The translations under genes and the position numbers were made by a program. This document shows, piece by piece, positions 1-5,222 of a stretch of DNA of 6,666 nucleotides (position 1 is its first letter; each line of letters begins with the position of its first letter). This stretch comes from Candidatus Atribacteria bacterium (GTDB taxonomy: Bacteria; Atribacterota; Atribacteria; Atribacterales; Caldatribacteriaceae), in NCBI GenBank assembly GCA_029982105.1, contig JARRCQ010000093.1, forward strand, positions 1 through 6,666, written 5' to 3'. The notes under the pieces were generated by a model, which saw nothing but the letters and a program-made list of their open reading frames with translations, was not told the DNA's origin and did not search any database.

Positions 1-74
1 ATCATCAATCCGCTGGAGCGCTCTTTCCCTAACAGATTCCCCTAATGGGTTATAGGGTTTTTACCCTGTTATTG
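1..74. other. Short segment downstream of rpe at the left window edge; no gene called
   Basis: This is the 74-base stretch between the rpe stop codon and the window edge. On the minus strand one frame is open from an in-frame TAA (61-63) to the edge and encodes a protein-like string that includes NPLGESVRERALQRIDD, but it has no ATG, GTG or TTG start within the window. On the plus strand a frame open from the edge (IINPLERSFPNRFP) ends in TAA at 43-45 and could be the tail of a convergent gene. Neither reading has enough length or family signature to be called. The segment also holds a short hairpin (52-69) and an 8-base palindrome, GAGCGCTC (16-23). Confidence 0.4.
52..69. repeat. Short inverted repeat (hairpin) just after rpe
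   Basis: AGGGT (54-58) and ACCCT (63-67) pair around a TTTT loop. One G-T wobble and one A-T pair extend the stem to about 7 bp (52-69). It lies 5 nt beyond the rpe stop codon, where a terminator would be expected. In the rpe direction, however, no T-run follows the stem. On the plus strand the following GTTATTGT is only weakly T-rich. A role as terminator, or as 3'-end protection of the operon mRNA, is possible but unproven. Confidence 0.35.
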
Positions 75-740
75 TCAGTATTGTTTTATTTTTTCCGATA
101 GTATCTTCACTCGAGCAGCAATATCTTCCGGGTGAGCAAAAACCAAAGATCCCGCCGCTATGATAGATGCACCACAAAAAGCCAGATATTCAATATTTTG
201 GTCATTAACTCCTCCATCAATTTCAATTTCGGTAGACAAGCCTCTTTTTCTTATCTCTTGGCGAAGAGTAGAGATTTTATCCTCCATACCGGAAATAAAC
301 TTCTGTCCTCCAAAACCAGGATGAACAGTCATCAAATGTACATAATAAAGCCTATCTAAAACCGGGCTTAAACATTGCCAGGGGGTACCAGGAGCAAGTG
401 CTACTCCAGGCCTACCTCCCCGCTTTATAATTTCATCTACTATTGAGCTATAATCAGGGGATGCTTCCAAATGGAAACTAATCATATTTGCCCCTTCTCG
501 AATAAAATCAGCGATATAAAGACGAGGATCATCAGTCATAAGATGAACATCTATAGTCACTTGAGGCAAAATTTTTCTCACTGCCTTTAAAATAGGAAGT
601 CCAAAAGTAAAGTTAGGGACAAAATGTCCATCCATTACATCTACATGGATGATTTCTGCTCCTCCTTCCCAGGCAGACAGCAGTTCTTCTTTAAGCTGAG
701 AAAAATCACAAGATAAAATAGAGGGAGCTAATTTAGCCAT
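75..740 (-). CDS. rpe: Ribulose-phosphate 3-epimerase
   Basis: This cytoplasmic TIM-barrel enzyme interconverts D-ribulose 5-phosphate and D-xylulose 5-phosphate in the non-oxidative pentose phosphate pathway. At 221 aa it has the family's usual length. The N-terminal signature LAPSILSCDF (residues 4-13) is followed by HVDVMDGHFVPN (32-43), which supplies metal ligand His32 and catalytic Asp34, and by DVHLM with His66. The phosphate-binding motif MTVHPGFGGQKF lies at 137-148, and EIDGGV at 173-178 carries the second catalytic acid, Asp175. The residue before PGFGG is His where Asn or Glu is common, a tolerated change. The ATG start has an ideal AAGGAGG site 7 nt upstream. It is the last complete gene of the operon, 17 nt after the PASTA gene, matching the rpe position downstream of the prkC/rsgA block in Bacillota. 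All catalytic residues are present, so the enzyme should be active. Confidence 0.97.
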   Translation of the reverse strand: MAKLAPSILSCDFSQLKEELLSAWEGGAEIIHVDVMDGHFVPNFTFGLPILKAVRKILPQVTIDVHLMTDDPRLYIADFIREGANMISFHLEASPDYSSIVDEIIKRGGRPGVALAPGTPWQCLSPVLDRLYYVHLMTVHPGFGGQKFISGMEDKISTLRQEIRKRGLSTEIEIDGGVNDQNIEYLAFCGASIIAAGSLVFAHPEDIAARVKILSEKIKQY

Positions 741-747
741 AAATTTT

Positions 748-754
748 CCTCCTT
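748..754 (-). promoter_or_regulatory. Shine-Dalgarno site of rpe
   Basis: AAGGAGG on the minus strand with a 7-nt AT-only spacer to the ATG at 738-740. It lies inside the 17-nt gap after the PASTA gene stop codon. It is a near-perfect anti-SD match and fixes the rpe start. Confidence 0.85.
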
Positions 755-757
755 ATA

Positions 758-1798
758 TTAATTAAGAGTCTTATCCCAGTAATAGTAGCCATTAAGGTAA
801 ATAACTACTCTACCTTCGCCTTTCGTAGAAGTAGTTAGCTCTACAATTTCTTCTCCTTGATGTTCCTTTTCATAAACTATCCGCTCGCCCAACTCATCAG
901 TAACTACCACTTTTACTTCAATAGGGGTTCGAGAACTAGGTAAAACAAACCTCAAATGCAATTCTTTCAATCCTTCTGTTTCTTCTAATTTAGTTACTTG
1001 AAGATTAATTTTCTCTCCCGCTTCCACTCCCTCTCCTGGAAGAGGACTCTGACTCACTACTATACCAGCATCTCTCCCTTCTACCACTACTTCCTCCACG
1101 TTGCCTACAGTGAGGTTGCTCTGGGCTAATAATCTTTTGGCTTCCTCTAACCGCAGCCCTACGACATCCGGAACAGTAATTAAAACAGCCTCCTCCATTT
1201 CACCTTTTCCTTTACTCACCAAAAGGCTCACCAAACTGCCTTTGGTTACCTTACTCTCAGGAGGAGGATTTTGAGAAACTATGTAACCTGCAGGAATGGT
1301 ATCGTGCGTTACTTCTACCACCCTCTCTAACTTTAAACCGCTACTTTCAATAAGATTTTGTGCTACTTCTAAACTCATCTGCCGAACATCAGGAACAGAA
1401 ACAGAGGTAGATGAAGAGACAGGAAGAGAAGAAGAGGAACTACCACCGGATATACTACCTCCCGCTATTTCTTCCCCTCCATTAATTACCAATTTTACTC
1501 TGTGATTTTTCTTTACTTCCACACCCGGAGGGGGGTCTTGTTGAATAACCCAATTAGGAGGAAGATCGGGGTTGTTTTCTATTCTTTTTATCTCCACCTG
1601 CAAACCCAGGCGGGATATCTGATTGATAGCCTCCACCATACTTCGATTACGAAAATCAGGCAAAGATAAAGTATCACTCGTAAGATAATATTGAAAAAAG
1701 ACTAAACCCAAATAAATACTTAAGGCTACACCTCCACCAAAAAGAAGGGCATAAACAAAAATCCGAATTATAAAAGAAGTCCAACTTTCTCTTTTCAT
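758..1798 (-). CDS. Membrane-anchored PASTA-repeat protein without a kinase domain
   Basis: This 346-aa bitopic envelope protein has a short basic cytoplasmic N-terminus (MKRE), one transmembrane helix at about residues 9-37, and an extracytoplasmic remainder. Three PASTA repeats are visible at about 41-108 (LPDF...QQDPPPGVEV), 133-197 (VPDV...SQNPPPESKV) and 208-270 (VPDVVG...SQSPLPGEGV). A Gly/Ser-rich linker (about 113-132) separates the first repeat from the other two. A C-terminal all-beta-looking segment (about 277-346) resembles the cap that follows the repeats in PrkC-type kinases. PASTA domains are known to bind muropeptides or peptidoglycan in Ser/Thr kinases and penicillin-binding proteins. 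No kinase, transpeptidase or other catalytic domain is present. The gene sits between rsmB and rpe, where Bacillota usually carry prkC, so it is probably a cell-wall sensor or structural protein related to the PrkC ectodomain. Its partner is unknown. The ATG start lies 3 nt after rsmB, with GGAGG 12 nt upstream inside rsmB. Confidence 0.9.
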   Translation of the reverse strand: MKRESWTSFIIRIFVYALLFGGGVALSIYLGLVFFQYYLTSDTLSLPDFRNRSMVEAINQISRLGLQVEIKRIENNPDLPPNWVIQQDPPPGVEVKKNHRVKLVINGGEEIAGGSISGGSSSSSLPVSSSTSVSVPDVRQMSLEVAQNLIESSGLKLERVVEVTHDTIPAGYIVSQNPPPESKVTKGSLVSLLVSKGKGEMEEAVLITVPDVVGLRLEEAKRLLAQSNLTVGNVEEVVVEGRDAGIVVSQSPLPGEGVEAGEKINLQVTKLEETEGLKELHLRFVLPSSRTPIEVKVVVTDELGERIVYEKEHQGEEIVELTTSTKGEGRVVIYLNGYYYWDKTLN

Positions 1799-1801
1799 AT
1801 C

Positions 1802-3076
1802 TCACTTTTTCCTCCAAGCCACAACAAAAAAACCGTCACAATTAAATTGATGAGGCCAGATTAATATCTCCTCTTTTTTGTCCAAACTTACTCTCTCCCA
1901 TTCTTTTCCTTCTTGAGCTTCCCATTTTTCTACTACTTCTTCGGTTTCTTCGTTAGTAAGGCTACAAACACAGTATACCATTATTCCTCCTTTTTTTACT
2001 AAAGAAGAAGCAGAAATAAGAAGAGAAAATTGCTGATGAGCCATTTTTTTTAAGTCCGGGTTTTTGAGTAATATCTCAGGGTTACGACGGATAGTTCCCC
2101 AACCAGAACAAGGAGCATCTAACATTACTAAATCAGCAGTAGAAAAAAATTCTCGAGGAGGATGAAAAGCATCTACCACCATTGGTCTGACATTGCTAAT
2201 ACTAAACAGCGAAATAAACTTAGAAAGAGTATTAATTTTATTCTCTTTCTTATCCCAGGCAATGATTTCACCTCGGGATAGGTATTGAGCCAGGTTAAAA
2301 GTTTTTCCTCCTACTCCACAACAGACATCTACCACTCTTCCTTTAATAAAAGAACTAATAGATTTGACTACCAGTTGAGACCCTAAATCTTGAGGATAAA
2401 ATAAGCCTTCCTGATATTCAGGAAGAGCTAGAAGAGTAGAATAATCAATATCCACTTTCAAAGCCCCAGGAAGTATAGTTTTGCTACTCTTTATCCCTTT
2501 TTCCCTCCATCTTTCCATTAACTCGTCTTCTGTAGTTTTAAAGGTATTAATCCTAATATAGAGAAAAGGAGGAAGAGATAAAGATTTTTTTAGCAATTTT
2601 AAATCTTCTTCTCCTATCCAGTTTCTCCACTCCTCTTCTAAAAAGGGAGGAAGTTCTATTCCTTCTTCTTCCAGAATAGAGGAATAGTAGTCTCTTTTTT
2701 CGGCTATTTTCCGGAGAACAGCGTTAACCAGAGAAGTAAAGTCTCCTTCTATCTCTTTGGTAGTTTCTACCACTGCGTTTACTATAGCAAAAGAAGGAGC
2801 AGAATGGAAAAGAAGCTCCCCTACTCCCATTCGTAAAAGGTTTTGAACTTTAAGGGGGAGCCTCTCCCAACGAGGTAAGTGTTCTTTAAGCACTTCGTCT
2901 ATAAAGGAATAATGTTTTACTATATTCCGCAATAAACTTACTAACCAGCTTCGGTCTTTTAGAGTATATTTGTTCTTACTAATCCATCGATTATATTCAG
3001 CATCTAAAAGAGCAACACGACCAAGGTAAAGACGATTTAAAATCTGCAGGACATCTTTCCTTGGATATTCACTCAA
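1802..3076 (-). CDS. rsmB: 16S rRNA (cytosine-967-C5)-methyltransferase RsmB
   Basis: This enzyme makes m5C967 in 16S rRNA using S-adenosylmethionine and acts on the small subunit in the cytoplasm. The 424-aa length is typical. Residues about 1-145 form the NusB-like RNA-binding domain, with the hallmark FAIVNAVVE (97-104 region) and LVNAVLRKI (116-124). The Rossmann methyltransferase domain follows: SAM motif I at 249-259 (VDVCCGVGGKT), motif IV DAPCSG at 320-325 with Cys323, and motif VI YCVCSL at 368-373 with Cys371, the expected nucleophile. The ending DGFFVVAWRKK is typical. Motif I has CGV where CAAP is usual, and motif VI has VCS instead of TCS. The TTG start overlaps the preceding gene's stop as TTGA and has GGGGGAG 6 nt upstream; no nearby ATG fits. 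Both cysteines and the SAM-loop GGKT are intact, so activity is expected. A related m5C methyltransferase such as RsmF is less likely because of the NusB domain. Confidence 0.94.
   Translation of the reverse strand: MSEYPRKDVLQILNRLYLGRVALLDAEYNRWISKNKYTLKDRSWLVSLLRNIVKHYSFIDEVLKEHLPRWERLPLKVQNLLRMGVGELLFHSAPSFAIVNAVVETTKEIEGDFTSLVNAVLRKIAEKRDYYSSILEEEGIELPPFLEEEWRNWIGEEDLKLLKKSLSLPPFLYIRINTFKTTEDELMERWREKGIKSSKTILPGALKVDIDYSTLLALPEYQEGLFYPQDLGSQLVVKSISSFIKGRVVDVCCGVGGKTFNLAQYLSRGEIIAWDKKENKINTLSKFISLFSISNVRPMVVDAFHPPREFFSTADLVMLDAPCSGWGTIRRNPEILLKNPDLKKMAHQQFSLLISASSLVKKGGIMVYCVCSLTNEETEEVVEKWEAQEGKEWERVSLDKKEEILIWPHQFNCDGFFVVAWRKK
1811..1815 (-). promoter_or_regulatory. Shine-Dalgarno site of the PASTA gene, inside rsmB
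   Basis: GGAGG on the minus strand lies within the last codons of rsmB, 12 nt before the ATG at 1796-1798. The spacer is longer than optimal. With the 3-nt intergenic gap it suggests that translation is coupled to rsmB. Confidence 0.6.
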
Positions 3077-3756
3077 TTCCTGCTCCCCCGCAGGAGTACT
3101 AATCGCAGGAGTTGAAGGGCAGCCATAGCGGTAGCAGCCACATAAGTAAGAGCAGCAGCATTTAACATTTGCTTGATATAAGGCTTCTCTTCCGCCGCTA
3201 TTATCCCTGCTTTATCTAAAACAAGATAGGCTCTAGAGCTGGCGTTATATTCTACCGGTAAAGTTACCAATTGAAAAATAACTGCTAAACTGAAAAATAT
3301 AATACCCAAATCCATAAGGGTGGGAAGGTAAAAAATCAAACCAATCAAAAAAAGAGGCAAAGCCAACTGCGAACCAAAACTCGCTATAGGAACCAAAGTA
3401 GAGCGCAAAGCAAAAGCAGAATATTGCTCTCTTTTCTGCAAAACATGCCCTACTTCATGAGCTACAATGCTATAATCAGCAATAGACGAACCATTAGCCA
3501 CTGCCTGAGAAAGACGCAATACTTCTCGGGTGGGATCGTAATGGTCAGTTAACGCCCCCGGTATTTCCTCTACTCTCACCCTCAGACCCAGACTATCTAC
3601 CAGCATCTCCGCCACTTCTCTACCGCTCATCCCCGCACTAGCTCTTTTTTTAGACAGCTTAGAATAAGTGCTACTTACCTTACTTTGAGCATAAAAAGCA
3701 AGAATGAGCGCAGGAATTAAAAGAATAAACGTATAATCAAAAGGAAAGAAAAGCAT
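3073..3756 (-). CDS. Membrane zinc metallopeptidase, YugP type (Zn_peptidase_2)
   Basis: This is an integral-membrane zinc metallopeptidase of the B. subtilis YugP family, whose substrate is unknown. With the ATG chosen here the protein is 227 aa, the family's usual size. A first transmembrane helix lies at about residues 7-25. A soluble segment leads to AHEVGH (89-94), the HEXXH zinc site with His90, Glu91 and His94. Two closely spaced hydrophobic segments follow at about 119-157. LPVEYNASSRA (156-166) carries the probable third ligand, Glu159, and a final hydrophobic helix ends the protein. A GTG at 3763-3765 could extend the protein by three residues, but it overlaps the AGGAGG ribosome site, whereas the ATG lies 8 nt downstream of it. 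The gene lies 12 nt after fmt and overlaps rsmB by 4 nt. The same fmt-peptidase-rsmB order is known in Clostridia, which hints at conserved co-expression, perhaps in envelope protein turnover. Confidence 0.92.
   Translation of the reverse strand: MLFFPFDYTFILLIPALILAFYAQSKVSSTYSKLSKKRASAGMSGREVAEMLVDSLGLRVRVEEIPGALTDHYDPTREVLRLSQAVANGSSIADYSIVAHEVGHVLQKREQYSAFALRSTLVPIASFGSQLALPLFLIGLIFYLPTLMDLGIIFFSLAVIFQLVTLPVEYNASSRAYLVLDKAGIIAAEEKPYIKQMLNAAALTYVAATAMAALQLLRLVLLRGSRN
3083..3089 (-). promoter_or_regulatory. Shine-Dalgarno site supporting the TTG start of rsmB
   Basis: GGGGGAG on the minus strand lies 6 nt before the TTG at 3074-3076, inside the last codons of the metallopeptidase gene. It supports the non-ATG start and translational coupling across the 4-nt TTGA overlap. 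Confidence 0.6.
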
Positions 3757-3764
3757 CCCATTCA

Positions 3765-3770
3765 CCTCCT
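3765..3770 (-). promoter_or_regulatory. Shine-Dalgarno site of the metallopeptidase gene
   Basis: AGGAGG (extending to AGGAGGTG) on the minus strand overlaps the fmt TAG stop codon. The 8-nt spacer to the ATG at 3754-3756 is optimal. The in-frame GTG at 3763-3765 shares a base with the site, so this motif decides the start in favour of the ATG. Confidence 0.8.
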
Positions 3771-4695
3771 ATTTTAATTGGTCTCCTTCCTTCAGGGGAT
3801 ATCCACAACAAAATTCTCGAGAAACCATAACCTGCCGGCTTTCCGGCTGTACCTCTTCTACTAAAACTCCCCCTTCGCCTGTGGCCACCACAAACCCCCG
3901 AGAGTTAATCTCTATTACCGTCCCGGGAGAGGCAGAAACCCCCTCTTCTAAGATAGCTTTTAAGATTTTAAGCCTCCTATTTTGGAAATAAGTATAAGCT
4001 CCAGGATAAGGAGAAAAAGCTCGGATTTGGTTTACGATGTTAAAAGCACTATCTCTCCAGTCGATTCTGGCCCTTTCTTTTTTTAATATAGGAGCATAAG
4101 AAACCTCTCCTTCTTGAGAACGAGGAGTAATTTCTCCCCTCACCCAGCGAGGTAAGGTTTCTACTAAAAGTTTTCCTCCTTCTTTTCCCAGCTTCTCAGT
4201 CAGTGATTGGTAATTGTCCTCCTTATCTATAGCCACTTCCTTTTGAGCTAATATAGGTCCGGTATCCACTCCTTCATCCATAAGCATGATGGTAACTCCT
4301 GTTGTTTTTTCTCCTTGAAGAAGAACAGAGCGGATAGGGTCTGGCCCTCTAAAGCGAGGAAGAAGGGAAGCATGAACGTTTATCGCCCCCTTGCGAGGCA
4401 GAGACAACAAATCCCGGCGCAAAATCTGTCCATAGGCAGCTACTACTATAACTTCTGGAGAAACAGAACGCAAAATATTTAAAAACTCTATATCATTCAC
4501 TCGCTCTGGTTGCCAGATGGTTAACCCTTCTTCTTTCGCTTTTTCTTTAACCGGAGAAGAGCACAATTTCCTCCCCCTTCCCGCTGGACGGTCTGGTTTG
4601 GTAACTATTCCTAATATATTATTATTTCTATCCCTTAGGAGTTCCTCTAAAACTAAAACAGCGAAAGAGGAAGTTCCCATAAAAACTATATTCAA
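3769..4695 (-). CDS. fmt: Methionyl-tRNA formyltransferase
   Basis: Fmt transfers a formyl group from 10-formyltetrahydrofolate to initiator methionyl-tRNA in the cytoplasm. The 308-aa length is standard. The N-terminal Rossmann domain begins IVFMGTSSFAV (3-13), has the tRNA-contact loop TKPDRPAGRGRKL (32-44) and carries the catalytic triad in NVHASLLP (Asn106, His108) and MDEGVDTG (Asp144). The C-terminal tRNA-binding barrel includes APILKKERARIDW (201-213) and AFSPYPGAYT (226-235). In the usually conserved RGAAPI stretch this protein reads RGPDPI (116-121). The start is TTG with GGAGG 8 nt upstream; the first ATG in frame (codon 6) would delete the first beta strand. The gene follows def with a 3-nt gap, the classic def-fmt pair whose products add and remove the same formyl group. 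Confidence 0.97.
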   Translation of the reverse strand: MNIVFMGTSSFAVLVLEELLRDRNNNILGIVTKPDRPAGRGRKLCSSPVKEKAKEEGLTIWQPERVNDIEFLNILRSVSPEVIVVAAYGQILRRDLLSLPRKGAINVHASLLPRFRGPDPIRSVLLQGEKTTGVTIMLMDEGVDTGPILAQKEVAIDKEDNYQSLTEKLGKEGGKLLVETLPRWVRGEITPRSQEGEVSYAPILKKERARIDWRDSAFNIVNQIRAFSPYPGAYTYFQNRRLKILKAILEEGVSASPGTVIEINSRGFVVATGEGGVLVEEVQPESRQVMVSREFCCGYPLKEGDQLK

Positions 4696-4698
4696 AAT

Positions 4699-5202
4699 CT
4701 ATTCCTCCGTTATAGAAATTTTTTTCAGCTTATTATGGAGCAATAAGCGCCGAGCAGGACTTAATCTATCTACAAACAATATTCCATCTAAATGATCAAT
4801 TTCATGTTGCAAAATGCGAGCTAATAGCCCTTTCCCTTCTATAGTAATTTCTTTTCCATCTAAATTCCACCCTTCTACTATCACTTCTTTTGCTCTCTCC
4901 ACTCGATCATAGATATCAGGAAAGCTCAAACAACCTTCTTCTTCTTTTTCCTTTTCCTCACTAAGGTAAACGATATGGGGGTTAATTAAAACTTGGTCTT
5001 TTTTTTCTTCAGGATTGGTAAAGGTTATAATACGCCACAAAACTCCTACTTGGTTCCCCGCTAACCCTACCCCTCCTGCAAGACGCATAGTCTCTTTCAT
5101 GTCCCGGGCCAAATCCCACACTTTCTGGTCTATATTCTCAATGGGCTGGGCTTTCTCTCTCAGAACAGAGCTACCATAAATCTTTATTCCCTTGACTGCC
5201 AA
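4699..5202 (-). CDS. def: Peptide deformylase
   Basis: This cytoplasmic metalloenzyme removes the N-formyl group from nascent proteins at the ribosome. At 167 aa it is close to the family norm. Its three hallmark motifs are motif I GVGLAGNQVG (44-53), with substrate-binding Gln51; motif II EGCLSFP (89-95), with metal ligand Cys91; and motif III QHEIDHLDG (132-140), with ligands His133 and His137 and catalytic Glu134. Motif I usually reads GLAAPQVG or GLAANQVG, so Gly49 replaces a very common Ala next to the substrate cleft. An acidic insert-like run (EEKEKEEEG) precedes motif II. The start is TTG with AAGGAG 9 nt upstream; an in-frame TGA three codons upstream (codon -3) rules out a longer protein. 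It lies 20 nt after priA and 3 nt before fmt. The metal and catalytic residues are intact. Confidence 0.97.
   Translation of the reverse strand: MAVKGIKIYGSSVLREKAQPIENIDQKVWDLARDMKETMRLAGGVGLAGNQVGVLWRIITFTNPEEKKDQVLINPHIVYLSEEKEKEEEGCLSFPDIYDRVERAKEVIVEGWNLDGKEITIEGKGLLARILQHEIDHLDGILFVDRLSPARRLLLHNKLKKISITEE
4704..4708 (-). promoter_or_regulatory. Shine-Dalgarno site supporting the TTG start of fmt
   Basis: GGAGG on the minus strand lies in the final codons of def, 8 nt before the TTG at 4693-4695. The ideal spacing supports the TTG over the internal ATG five codons later. Confidence 0.75.
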
Positions 5203-5211
5203 CCACCTTCA

Positions 5212-5217
5212 CTCCTT
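5212..5217 (-). promoter_or_regulatory. Shine-Dalgarno site supporting the TTG start of def
   Basis: AAGGAG on the minus strand lies in the 20-nt priA-def gap, 9 nt before the TTG at 5200-5202. An in-frame TGA between this site and the start leaves TTG as the only reasonable initiation codon. Confidence 0.7.
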
Positions 5218-5222
5218 TTTTT

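Noticed and set aside
1..40. Resemblance of the minus-strand string AAGAGCGCTCCAGCGG to the P8 region of RNase P RNA
   Set aside because: The matching 5' stem half is absent, and the required upstream part of rnpB would have to overlap the rpe coding region.
52..69. Rho-independent terminator after rpe
   Set aside because: The stem is short (about 7 bp) with low GC beyond the core, and no T-run follows it in the rpe direction. It is listed only as a hairpin.
132..359. Plus-strand open frame of 75 codons
   Set aside because: It lies wholly antisense to rpe, matches no family and has no ribosome site; it is a shadow frame.
1296..1505. Plus-strand open frame of 69 codons
   Set aside because: It is antisense to the PASTA gene, and its composition reflects the complement of the Ser-rich linker.
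4517..4795. Plus-strand open frame of 92 codons spanning the fmt/def junction
   Set aside because: It is antisense to two certain genes and has no recognisable domain.
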